27,574 bases of DNA from a virus. Of the stretch, positions 13,938 through 20,517 are shown piece after piece. The number at the start of each line of letters is the position of its first letter. Positions within the stretch are counted from its first letter, which is position 1. The translations under genes were made by a program, and so were the position numbers. The stretch is from positions 1-27,574 of IMG/VR virus record IMGVR_UViG_3300031721_000035; one strand, 5' to 3'. The notes beneath the pieces were generated by a model. The model searched no databases, had not been told where the DNA came from, and saw only the letters and a list, made by a program, of their open reading frames with translations.

Positions 13938-14135
13938 ATGTTTTATGATAATATTGAAAAACTAGAAAAGATCGAAAAGACTGTTTGTGAGAATCTTATG
14001 GTTGCGGCTGTTAGTTCAGCAACCACTGAGAAAGAATTGCTTAATATAGCACATAACTATAGAGCAGATATGGCAATAATGGTCGGTGTTCTTAGAGAAT
14101 ACAAAGAATTATTGTTACCTCCACAACCCGTATAG
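13938..14135 (+). CDS. Small hypothetical protein flanked by direct repeats (65 aa)
   Basis: ATG with AGGAGA ahead of it inside repeat copy 1. Helical and amphipathic: FYDNIEKLEKIEKTVCENLM and TTEKELLNIAHNYRADMAIM. The last residues (LLLPPQPV) are encoded by repeat copy 2, so the C-terminus was probably acquired when the repeat formed. Function unknown. Confidence 0.65.
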   Translation: MFYDNIEKLEKIEKTVCENLMVAAVSSATTEKELLNIAHNYRADMAIMVGVLREYKELLLPPQPV

Positions 14136-14142
14136 GAGATAA
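14111..14142 (+). repeat. 32-bp direct repeat, copy 2
   Basis: One mismatch to copy 1 (G for A after ACAACCC), 207 bp downstream. It encodes the end of one gene and supplies the ribosome binding site of the next. Confidence 0.9.
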
Positions 14143-14146
14143 AAAC

Positions 14147-14296
14147 ATGTGGCACAAAGTAATAGAACACACAGATTTAATGACTCGCAATATTGAAAGG
14201 AAGAAAATTATGACACCGAATCCACACTATGTTAATATGTTAATTAATCTTAGTATTCTTGGTATGTTAATTTACGTAGCAATACAAGTATCTTAA
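14147..14296 (+). CDS. Small single-pass membrane protein (49 aa)
   Basis: ATG behind the AGGAGA of repeat copy 2. Polar N-terminus (MWHKVIEHTDLMTRNIERKK) and a C-terminal membrane segment (VNMLINLSILGMLIYVAIQV). It overlaps the desaturase by TAATG and may be a small partner of that membrane enzyme, which is inference from position only. Confidence 0.65.
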   Translation: MWHKVIEHTDLMTRNIERKKIMTPNPHYVNMLINLSILGMLIYVAIQVS

Positions 14297-14844
14297 TGAT
14301 TTTTGTTTATATTTACATTATATATTTTATATTAGCAACTATTGGTGCAACTCTAGGGCTGCATCGTTATTGGGCGCACAACAAAGGAAAAAGATCAGCA
14401 TGGTTTGAATGGTTGTCTTTGACTTGTGCATTATGTATTGGTGTATATAAACCATTAGGCTGGATTGGAATACACAGATTACATCACAAATATTCTGATA
14501 CATCTAATGATCCGCATTCTTCTAAATATCAAGGAGCTTGGAACGTTCTTTTATCACAATGGAATAAACCTGTGCCTTTATCATTAATAAGAGATATGAT
14601 GAAAAATAAAAGAATTAAATTCTTTCAACGATATGGTAAGTATTTAATATGGCCAATAATAATTTTTTCACCAATTACTATACTGCTAGGATACGCAGGA
14701 ATAGGAATACTAAATCATTTTGGACATGAAGAAGGTAAACCGATGAATAGATGGTTTATAAACATACTTGCGCCGTTTGAAGGAAATCACAGAGATCATC
14801 ACAAACCCAGGTCTACCAATATCTTTTATAGATTAAAATTATAG
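14296..14844 (+). CDS. Membrane fatty acid desaturase, short form
   Basis: All three histidine boxes of the acyl-CoA/acyl-lipid desaturase family are present: HRYWAH (23-28), HRLHH (60-64) and HRDHH (165-169), with an additional N-H-x-x-G-H at 140-144. They hold the di-iron centre that uses O2 to place a double bond. Hydrophobic segments are at about 1-20, 40-58, 117-140. At 182 residues it is far shorter than bacterial enzymes (about 260-380), yet the order and spacing of the boxes are right. Desaturases are known in T4-like marine phages and could change membrane fluidity or feed lipid A/lipoprotein acylation. Confidence 0.8.
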   Translation: MIFVYIYIIYFILATIGATLGLHRYWAHNKGKRSAWFEWLSLTCALCIGVYKPLGWIGIHRLHHKYSDTSNDPHSSKYQGAWNVLLSQWNKPVPLSLIRDMMKNKRIKFFQRYGKYLIWPIIIFSPITILLGYAGIGILNHFGHEEGKPMNRWFINILAPFEGNHRDHHKPRSTNIFYRLKL

Positions 14845-15392
14845 TGATTATAACAGATCTAACACAAGATGATACTCACTTTGATAGCTTTCTAAAATTA
14901 GTAAAAGAAGCTTATACTACTGATTTTACACTAAGTAATAATTATAAAAATATATTAGATACTTATAATAATTACAAAGCTTTTATATTATTGTTAGACG
15001 ACAATGAACCTGTAGCGTTTTGTGGTTTACAACATTTTGATACCAATAGTATAAGAACTTATTCTAGGTATTACCTATCACGTAAGTATAGATTTTATAA
15101 TAATACGTTCTTACATACAAGTAAATATATTATGCCTTGGTCAATACAATATGCAGAAGATAACAATTATTCTTATCTTTTTACATCATTTCAATCTAAC
15201 TTAAAAAGAAAAAGAATTGCAAATGTGTTGTGTGATCACGCTAATAAATATACTAGTAAAGACTGGGTAGTACTTGACAATTTGCACAACACATGTAAAA
15301 ACAATATTGATAAACCGCAGTGTTGGCAGTATATAATAAGATGCACGTTAAAAGGAGACGGTGAATGGAATTTAATATATCAACAACATTAA
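14844..15392 (+). CDS. GNAT-like acetyltransferase, tentative
   Basis: Starts with GTG inside the upstream TAG (TAGTG). The N-terminus MIITDLTQDDTHFDSFLKLVKEAY and the strand pair FILLLDDNEPVAFCGLQHFD look like the first strand-helix and beta-2/3 hairpin of a GNAT fold; the acetyl-CoA loop is not clearly visible. It sits between the desaturase and the oxygenase run. Overlaps the next gene by 28 bp. Function tentative. Confidence 0.45.
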   Translation: MIITDLTQDDTHFDSFLKLVKEAYTTDFTLSNNYKNILDTYNNYKAFILLLDDNEPVAFCGLQHFDTNSIRTYSRYYLSRKYRFYNNTFLHTSKYIMPWSIQYAEDNNYSYLFTSFQSNLKRKRIANVLCDHANKYTSKDWVVLDNLHNTCKNNIDKPQCWQYIIRCTLKGDGEWNLIYQQH

Positions 15393-16069
15393 ATAATAAT
15401 ACGATAAACGATCTATCAAATGGTAAGATTGATTTGTGTATTTTAAGTGATGTTGATAAAGATACAGTTAAACAGTTTGGAGAGTTGCTAGAACAAGATC
15501 TGACTGGAATGAAAGAAATTACTGTAGGTAACGACGACATAAAGTTTAACTTACAGAAAATTGAAATGGGTTGGCATAGTGATGGTTCTCATTTAAATGT
15601 TACACCTAAGTTTGGTGGACTATATGGCGTAGAAATAGAAGAAGGATCAAGTCCTACATATTTCTGTAATATGAAAAGTGTATGGAAAGATCTACCATTA
15701 TCTCTTAAAGAAAAAATAAAGAATGAAAGTGAAGTAACATTTTCAGTACAAAACTATTACGATAAAGCAGTATGGCCATTCCTTAATTTCGACTCAGAAA
15801 AACAAGAGGAAACGTATTTAAGGTTTGCGAAAGCGAAAAAAAGTCTGTATCATAACGACGAGTTTGGTGAGTATCTTTTTTATAGTCCTTTCTATTCACC
15901 TGTTGAATATTTAGATAACGACATATTCCAAGAAAAACACATACATACTCACCATTGGAAAGATAGAGATCTTGTTGTGTGGAATAACTATACAACATCG
16001 CATAAAAGAGATGACACACCACAAGATATCACAAGAAGACTTGTACGATATGCAATTAACGCACATTAA
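15365..16069 (+). CDS. TauD/TfdA-type 2-oxoglutarate Fe(II) dioxygenase
   Basis: The iron triad is clear: H71-x-D73 in MGWHSDGSHLN and H213 in YTTSHKRDD, with R225 (RRLVRYAI) to hold the 2-oxoglutarate carboxylate. Length 234 is a little short of the usual 270-300. The reaction is hydroxylation or oxidative cleavage with 2-oxoglutarate and O2; the substrate is unknown. First of four adjacent oxygenase-like genes, each overlapping the next, so made together. Confidence 0.8.
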   Translation: MEFNISTTLNNNTINDLSNGKIDLCILSDVDKDTVKQFGELLEQDLTGMKEITVGNDDIKFNLQKIEMGWHSDGSHLNVTPKFGGLYGVEIEEGSSPTYFCNMKSVWKDLPLSLKEKIKNESEVTFSVQNYYDKAVWPFLNFDSEKQEETYLRFAKAKKSLYHNDEFGEYLFYSPFYSPVEYLDNDIFQEKHIHTHHWKDRDLVVWNNYTTSHKRDDTPQDITRRLVRYAINAH

Positions 16070-16484
16070 ATTAAGTGAATTTGTAACACAAGAAGAAAGA
16101 CTTGAATTACTTGTCACTGCTTATAATACAAAAGACTGGATAGTACATAAGTCAAGTGTATCTGGTGAAATCAGTGCGTTACATTTTATTCGTATTCAGA
16201 AGAAATTTTTTGATAGAGATTGTCTTCTTATGATGATGAAACCTCATACAATACAAGACTGGCATTCTGATAAGCCTGGTCGAGATACTGTGTGTATATA
16301 TCCATTAACTGATAATTACGCACCATGTGAGATGGAACCTGATATCTTTATTAATACACCTGCGTTAATTAATACACAGATGAGACATCGCGTTGTAAAT
16401 AATGATCAGATGCGAATTAATCTACAAATACCGTTTAATGAATCACTAGAAGAAGTGTGTGTAAATTATGATTTTACACGATAA
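16050..16484 (+). CDS. 2-oxoglutarate Fe(II) oxygenase-like protein (144 aa)
   Basis: The start is ATG 16050 (MQLTHIKLSEFVTQEE). H72-x-D74 lies in IQDWHSDKPGRDT, the distal H113 in MRHRVVNND, and R122 in MRINLQIP, a compact jelly-roll with the HxD...H...R set, similar to Asp/Asn hydroxylase-like or small cupin oxygenases. The substrate is unknown. It overlaps the TauD-like gene by 20 bp and the next oxygenase by 17 bp. Confidence 0.65.
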   Translation: MQLTHIKLSEFVTQEERLELLVTAYNTKDWIVHKSSVSGEISALHFIRIQKKFFDRDCLLMMMKPHTIQDWHSDKPGRDTVCIYPLTDNYAPCEMEPDIFINTPALINTQMRHRVVNNDQMRINLQIPFNESLEEVCVNYDFTR

Positions 16485-17190
16485 AACAATAAGAAATAAT
16501 CTATCAGAATCTGAATGTCACGAAAAGATGTTATCAGATGAAGACATCGAAAAGATATGGAAACTTGCGTTCAGTGGTGGTAAGGTAAGAAAGAATAAAC
16601 TTGGAAATATTTTCATCACTGGTGATGTTGTAAATCAAGCGTATGATATTGTACGAGATAAAATACTTGTACGTGGTGAACTATATGGTGGAAATTTTTT
16701 TATCACATCACATCCTTATGGTCTTCACCTTGACAGTTTTAATTATGTAGATGTAAAAGATGACAACACTACGGTGTATAAGAATGTTTTAATTCCGTTA
16801 TGGATAGGTGGTAGCGATATTGGTGATCATCTCACATTCTTTGAACAAAGACTCATTGACTACGGTTCCGCTTTTAATTATGGTGGAAGTACATCATATA
16901 AAGAGTCAAAGTATCAAGTGTATGATGATTATTCTTCTCTACAGTTTGTTGATCGAAATGGAAAAGATATTGATAAGAAACACAATTCATCAGTATTTAA
17001 TAGACATGATAAAGATAAATATTTACAGAATATAGAACATACTCGACTTACAGGAATGTCAATTGAAAACGCTTTTGAATGGAAACCTCGAGATATTATC
17101 ATATTCGATTCAGTACAGATACACGCAAGTAATAGAACACAATGGTCAAATAAAATGGGATTGTTACTTAAATTTGGAGTAGAGATATGA
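16468..17190 (+). CDS. 2-oxoglutarate Fe(II) oxygenase-like protein (240 aa)
   Basis: H87-x-D89 in HPYGLHLDSFNY and H219 in DSVQIHASNRTQ, followed by a Lys (K229 in NKMGLLLKF) where other members have Arg. Prolyl-hydroxylase-like layout: HxD strand, long insert, then a strand-turn with the distal His. The mid-region insert (about 100-200) is polar and Tyr/Ser-rich. Substrate unknown. Overlaps the next gene by ATGA. Confidence 0.7.
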   Translation: MILHDKTIRNNLSESECHEKMLSDEDIEKIWKLAFSGGKVRKNKLGNIFITGDVVNQAYDIVRDKILVRGELYGGNFFITSHPYGLHLDSFNYVDVKDDNTTVYKNVLIPLWIGGSDIGDHLTFFEQRLIDYGSAFNYGGSTSYKESKYQVYDDYSSLQFVDRNGKDIDKKHNSSVFNRHDKDKYLQNIEHTRLTGMSIENAFEWKPRDIIIFDSVQIHASNRTQWSNKMGLLLKFGVEI

Positions 17191-17651
17191 ATTGTTTTCA
17201 CATTGATTATAAAATTGATAAAGAAAAGTATCGTAAAATGTTTTGGGATCGTTATACAGAAGGTAAGTGGTATGAATTTAAAAACCAACGTATGTGTTGG
17301 TGGAAAGTATATGGTATTGAAAAACTTGTAGAAGATGTTGCGAAAGATTTAAACATACACGGTATGAATAACTTTCCACGTTTCGCATATCTTTTTCAGA
17401 ATAATAATATTGAATCTCATGTAGATGAAGATCATATGACAAGTATTATGATTAATCTTAATAGTGATTACACTCCAACAATGCACGTTGAAGGAATACC
17501 CATTCAGTATGAATGTCTCTTATTTGAAAATGGTGAACTCTTTCATACAGTAGAACCAAGACCTGTTAATACTCTTATGTTAAAGTTCTGTATACGACAT
17601 CCATGGAGTGAAGTATACAATCGACTTGATTCACTCGGTTACATTGTGTAA
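17187..17651 (+). CDS. Small 2-oxoglutarate Fe(II) oxygenase-like protein (154 aa)
   Basis: A double-stranded beta-helix pattern: ESHVDEDHMTSIMINL (H78-x-D80), then GELFHTVEPRPVNTLMLKF (H120, with K133 in the place of the 2-oxoglutarate Arg). The missing Arg could mean a different co-substrate contact or a loss of activity. Last of the four-gene oxygenase run; no terminator follows and the next genes are on the minus strand, converging. Confidence 0.6.
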   Translation: MNCFHIDYKIDKEKYRKMFWDRYTEGKWYEFKNQRMCWWKVYGIEKLVEDVAKDLNIHGMNNFPRFAYLFQNNNIESHVDEDHMTSIMINLNSDYTPTMHVEGIPIQYECLLFENGELFHTVEPRPVNTLMLKFCIRHPWSEVYNRLDSLGYIV

Positions 17652-17661
17652 ATCTCATATC

Positions 17662-17844
17662 TTACATATTCTCATTTCTTCGCCACCTACAATACGCGTT
17701 AAAGAAGTTCATATTGAACCATAATAACATACCACTCATAAACGGATACCATATCATCATCTTATAACATATAAACATCATACATGAAGTGATCCCAATC
17801 ATGATATGATCTCTTGTTTCCAACGTTCTATTCACTGAAATCAT
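17662..17844 (-). CDS. Small membrane protein, hypothetical (60 aa)
   Basis: Last gene of the three-gene minus block, overlapping its upstream neighbour by 17 bp. Met-rich and hydrophobic, with two probable short membrane segments (IMIGITSCMMFICYKMMIW and FMSGMLLWFNMNFF) and a basic tail (YCRWRRNEN). A start at 17802 is possible. No known motif. Confidence 0.45.
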   Translation of the reverse strand: MISVNRTLETRDHIMIGITSCMMFICYKMMIWYPFMSGMLLWFNMNFFNAYCRWRRNENM

Positions 17845-18001
17845 CTTTAATCTTCCTATTCATTATATTATGTTCATCAGGATTCTTTATTCTCCATTGT
17901 CGTTCCTTATATAAATCAATAACAATCAATGATACCATTAATAGAACCAAACATATCCCTACACCTAATACTATCATCACTATATTAATACGATCATCCA
18001 T
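17828..18001 (-). CDS. Single-pass membrane protein (57 aa)
   Basis: The start is ATG 18001 (MDDRINIVM), with AGGAG at proper spacing; ATG 18007 is too close to it. One strong membrane segment (NIVMIVLGVGICLVLLMVSL) then a charged cytoplasmic tail (DLYKERQWRIKNPDEHN). Resembles many small phage inner-membrane proteins. Function unknown. Confidence 0.6.
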   Translation of the reverse strand: MDDRINIVMIVLGVGICLVLLMVSLIVIDLYKERQWRIKNPDEHNIMNRKIKDDFSE

Positions 18002-18044
18002 AAACATACTCCTATTGTTAACACATATAACATTATCCACCAAC

Positions 18045-18230
18045 TCATACTTTATATTCTCCCCAATACTTCATACGATCATTCCAACATGTCCTATTTG
18101 TATCATGTTCTATCATTTTCTTTATATAATGACCATATTCCGTATGTATAAGTTCCCTCGTAGTCGTATTCATTACTCTCCTATAGACAGTCTTACCCTT
18201 ATCAGGACTCTCATATATGTAATCACCCAT
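18045..18230 (-). CDS. Small hypothetical protein (61 aa)
   Basis: The start is ATG 18230 (MGDYIYESPDKGKTVYRR), preceded by AAGGAG with a seven-base spacer; a longer reading from 18287 would begin upstream of the late promoter box. Soluble, Tyr/Arg/Lys-rich, one Cys, ending in a Trp-rich NDRMKYWGEYKV. First gene of the block. Confidence 0.6.
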   Translation of the reverse strand: MGDYIYESPDKGKTVYRRVMNTTTRELIHTEYGHYIKKMIEHDTNRTCWNDRMKYWGEYKV

Positions 18231-18265
18231 TAACATCTCCTTATATACTACTTCGTATGTACAAT

Positions 18266-18273
18266 TATTTATA
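18266..18273 (-). promoter_or_regulatory. T4-type late promoter box, minus strand
   Basis: TATAAATA read on the minus strand, 36 bases upstream of the ATG at 18230. It explains expression of the three-gene minus block and argues for the shorter start of its first gene. Confidence 0.6.
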
Positions 18274-18413
18274 TAACATGTAAACATACAAATCTACACA
18301 TACTGTATGTAAATCTTATAAACTAGGTATAGAGGGAGGACGATCGGTGACCCTAGTGACCTCGGTAGAGCGCGCGATTTTTATCTCACCCACAAAAATA
18401 ACACACGGTGGTT

Positions 18414-18463
18414 AACATGTTCTGTTCTTTTTCCTTTACATTCACGCGAATCTATGGTATAAT
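18414..18463 (+). promoter_or_regulatory. Sigma70-type promoter with AACATGTT palindrome, no ORF directly behind it
   Basis: Palindrome 18414-18421, 13-bp gap, -35 TTTACA (18435-18440), 17-bp spacer, TATGGTATAAT ending 18463. The next 110 bases have no start codon. Confidence 0.75.
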
Positions 18464-18577
18464 AAAAGAGTATACGGGGAGAAGGGGATATACTTCACTC
18501 GACTCTGCATTGTATTACGATACTGTGATATATTTGTCACACACATTAATTAATATTCATTTAAGTGTAATTAGTGG

Positions 18578-18606
18578 TGTACATTCCTTTTAATCTATGG
18601 TATAAT
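18578..18606 (+). promoter_or_regulatory. Sigma70-type promoter
   Basis: TGTACA, 17-bp spacer, TATGGTATAAT. Upstream ATTCATTTAAGTG matches the element before the 20459 promoter. Drives 18638 and 18781. Confidence 0.8.
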
Positions 18607-18637
18607 ACTATTATATAATCAACCTAAAGGATATTAC

Positions 18638-18766
18638 ATGTATATACTATATTATTATGAATTACACGGAATCTATGAGACGTATAAGGAAGCTCAGGTT
18701 GAACGTACGAAGTTGATCAAAATGGGTCACGATAAGAACGCAATGTCAATTGAAACAAACTACTAA
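18638..18766 (+). CDS. Small hypothetical protein (42 aa)
   Basis: ATG with AAAGGA eight bases upstream, 32 bases behind the -10 box. Tyr-rich N-terminus (MYILYYYELHGIYETYKEAQ) then a basic helix (VERTKLIKMGHDKNAM). It looks like a compact alpha/beta unit of the sort seen in phage early genes. Function unknown. Confidence 0.65.
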   Translation: MYILYYYELHGIYETYKEAQVERTKLIKMGHDKNAMSIETNY

Positions 18767-18780
18767 TGGAGTACTATACT

Positions 18781-18975
18781 ATGAAATATGTTACTGAATT
18801 AAATCTTACTAATGATATCATTCTCAGTTCATTCGCAGTTACTGAAGAAGAGTCTGTTAATGATGTGATCAACCAACTACCGTTAACTACTCATGAGAGA
18901 ACGTATACGATATCAGATATCATGTCAATTGAATCATTTGAACTACCACATTTCTCAAAACAGTTTAAACAGTAA
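18781..18975 (+). CDS. Small hypothetical protein (64 aa)
   Basis: The start is ATG 18781, with GGAG nine bases upstream; ATG 18766 (MEYYT) overlaps the previous stop and lacks spacing for that site. Acidic, Thr/Ser-rich, mixed strand-helix (KYVTELNLTNDIILSSF, EEESVNDVINQLPL). Function unknown. Confidence 0.6.
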   Translation: MKYVTELNLTNDIILSSFAVTEEESVNDVINQLPLTTHERTYTISDIMSIESFELPHFSKQFKQ

Positions 18976-19207
18976 GAGTCGCTTCCCTCAGAGGACCGTG
19001 GAGGGTCGTCCAATATCTTAGATGTATGGTTATACATCTCCTATAGAGTACGGTCACTGTCGGTCTTCTCAGAGGTCCCTCAGATGATCGCAGAGACCCG
19101 AAGTGAACTACCGATGATAGATCATACCACAGTAATATAGGGGTCTATATTTCAAAAAGTTACACCCCCTATAACAGGCCACTAGTATACCTCGACTGTA
19201 TACAGAG
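18976..19207 (+). other. Non-coding, hairpin-rich region
   Basis: No credible ORF. Several inverted repeats: CCCTC/GAGGG near 18983-19005; a perfect 8-bp AGATGTAT/GGTT/ATACATCT (19020-19039); GGTCT/AGACC around 19060-19098; TATAGGGG/CCCCTATA (19136-19143 with 19166-19173). GC-richer than neighbours, with CTCAGAGG occurring twice. Probably the structured 3' part of the 18578 transcript or a processed small RNA. Confidence 0.5.
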
Positions 19208-19247
19208 ACAAAAGTTTTTTTCAGAATACTTTTGTTATTTTTTTTTC
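19208..19247 (+). terminator. Rho-independent terminator
   Basis: ACAAAAGT (19208-19215), 12-nt loop, ACTTTTGT (19228-19235), then TATTTTTTTTT. Perfect 8-bp stem with a long U-tract. It closes the 18578 transcript ahead of the late-promoter gene. Confidence 0.8.
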
Positions 19248-19278
19248 TCCAGAATTTTTTCACGTAATATCTCTTTTC

Positions 19279-19286
19279 TATAAATA
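19279..19286 (+). promoter_or_regulatory. T4-type late promoter box next to a start codon
   Basis: TATAAATA ends five bases before the ATG at 19292, so initiation would fall at or just after the start codon, giving a leaderless message or one lacking this ATG. No Shine-Dalgarno is present upstream of 19292. Confidence 0.5.
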
Positions 19287-19291
19287 AATGT

Positions 19292-20017
19292 ATGTCACAC
19301 CTTATATGTAATTTACCCAACCAAAAGGTATGGGTACGCCGTGAATACCTCAGAGATCTCGAGGACGGACATGGCGAATTTGTTGAAGGACACTGGGTAA
19401 CAGCCAAGAGTATACCCGGACGTGCTTTCTATTTTGAGACTTTCTTACCAGAGTATGGAGCTCTATTTGATAAACTTCCTATAAGCGCTTTCGTATCTTC
19501 ACCGGATACTCCCACACTTGATATGGCTCTACCTGATCTGCAGTTTTGGAATTGCATGGATTATGGCGTTACGTGTATACAGAAACAATTCATTGGATCT
19601 ATGGATTACGAAGTCTATACAAAGAACCATGGATATGTCAAAGGTACATACATTGCAACATTAGATAACTATCACGTACATGCGGATGTTGTTGATTATA
19701 GTACATCTGAACAACCCGATGAACATAAATCTTTTAATCTATTAGAACTTGAGAATGGACAGTATTGCTTGTATCCGAACAACCGAATGCGTGTGTATGA
19801 TAACAGTTTGACACCGAAATCTCCGAAGACTCCAGATTTTAAAGTGTCTACCGAATACTTTCAAGTCGAAAATGGTAATGAATATCGTCTCGGAGATACT
19901 ACAGACTGGAACTATAGTACTACGACTACTCCCGGTCTCAAGGACCAGGCCACTCCTGGTCTCTTTGGCGATAGTGATTATACACCGAGTAGTGGAATAT
20001 TAAGTCAAGGATGTTAA
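19292..20017 (+). CDS. Conserved T4-like marine phage protein (241 aa)
   Basis: The N-terminus MSHLICNLPNQKVWVRREYL and the following GHGEFVEGHWVTAKSIPGRAF, FETFLPEYGALFDKLPISAF are highly conserved in T4-like marine phages as I remember them; no function is established. It is soluble, aromatic-rich and beta-like, with a Pro/Thr-rich, possibly disordered C-terminus (SLTPKSPKTPDF, STTTTPGLKDQATPGL). Ends with Gly-Cys. Probably a virion-associated or late protein, judging from the late box and lack of enzyme motifs. Confidence 0.65.
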   Translation: MSHLICNLPNQKVWVRREYLRDLEDGHGEFVEGHWVTAKSIPGRAFYFETFLPEYGALFDKLPISAFVSSPDTPTLDMALPDLQFWNCMDYGVTCIQKQFIGSMDYEVYTKNHGYVKGTYIATLDNYHVHADVVDYSTSEQPDEHKSFNLLELENGQYCLYPNNRMRVYDNSLTPKSPKTPDFKVSTEYFQVENGNEYRLGDTTDWNYSTTTTPGLKDQATPGLFGDSDYTPSSGILSQGC

Positions 20018-20041
20018 TACATCGGAAGGATGTTAGTCTAT

Positions 20042-20105
20042 ATGGAGAAAAAAATTCCTGAAAGACAAATGGGAAAGGTTTAAAGATGCACTACCCACTG
20101 AGTGA
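20042..20105 (+). pseudogene. Tiny gene split by a +1 shift in an A7 run
   Basis: From ATG 20042 the frame reads MEKK, then meets seven A residues (20048-20054). Removing one A joins it to an open frame ending at TGA 20103: MEKK + FLKDKWERFKDALPTE, a natural-looking 20-residue peptide. As written, the start frame instead ends at TAA 20081 (IPERQMGKV). Either a real mutation, a sequencing or assembly indel, or slippage on the A-run. It overlaps the start of the next gene by 20 bp. Confidence 0.4.
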
Positions 20106-20421
20106 AGAACTTACAGAAAGCCTAAGACAAGACGTAATACGAGCGTTACAGAATGTTTTTGATCCTGAGATGCCAAGTGTAAGTGTATTTGACTTGGGAT
20201 TAATATATAAAATTATAGTAACAGAAGACGGAGCAGTCTATTGTGAGCATACACTTACAAGTATGATGTGTCCTTTTGCTGATGAGATATGTGCCAACGT
20301 TGAAAATGCAATTACAACCACACCAGGTGTAACATTCTGCAAAAGAGAATTGGTATTTGATCCTGCATTTACAATGACAATGGTTCCAGAAGAAACTAAA
20401 CTTATTATGGGTTGGTATTAA
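20086..20421 (+). CDS. MIP18/PaaD-like Fe-S cluster assembly protein (DUF59)
   Basis: The DUF59 signature is clear: FDPEMPSVSVFDLGLIYKI (residues 25-43), then EHTLTSMMCPFADEIC with the conserved Cys (about 59), and a late FDPAFTMTMVPEE. In bacteria the SufT/PaaD family helps mature Fe-S proteins. In a phage it may support host or phage Fe-S enzymes under iron-poor marine conditions. ATG follows GGGAAAGG at a good distance. At 111 residues it is normal for the family. Confidence 0.8.
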   Translation: MHYPLSEELTESLRQDVIRALQNVFDPEMPSVSVFDLGLIYKIIVTEDGAVYCEHTLTSMMCPFADEICANVENAITTTPGVTFCKRELVFDPAFTMTMVPEETKLIMGWY

Positions 20422-20458
20422 TGGGGATAAAAAAAATTCATTTAAGTGAAAAAAAAGG

Positions 20459-20487
20459 TGTACATTCATTGAAAAGTATGGTATAAT
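20459..20487 (+). promoter_or_regulatory. Sigma70-type promoter
   Basis: TGTACA, 17-bp spacer, TATGGTATAAT. Upstream ATTCATTTAAGTG plus an A-rich run, no AACATGTT. Serves 20518 and 20690. Confidence 0.8.
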
Positions 20488-20517
20488 ATTACTATAAAAT
20501 GAAAAAAGGACTTTAAT

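Larger units (their letters stand above)
18288..18637 (+). other. Non-coding promoter region
   Basis: 350 bases with no believable gene on either strand. Contains a GC-richer patch (18330-18375: GAGGGAGGACGATCGGTGACCC and GGTAGAGCGCGCG), two promoters, and between them (18470-18577) a stretch without any ATG that would be transcribed as a roughly 110-nt leader or small RNA including a TGTGA/TCACA hairpin (18530-18547). Confidence 0.6.

Noticed and set aside
17814-18233. 139-residue plus-strand ORF
   Set aside because: It is antisense to three short minus-strand genes that have better ribosome binding sites and a promoter; its composition (Ile/Ser/Thr runs) is typical of a shadow frame.
18340-18385. 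GGTAGAGCGCGCG resembles the end of a tRNA D-arm and anticodon stem
   Set aside because: No matching acceptor stem, T-arm (GTTCGA-type) or CCA could be found on either side, so it is not a tRNA; a remnant cannot be proven.
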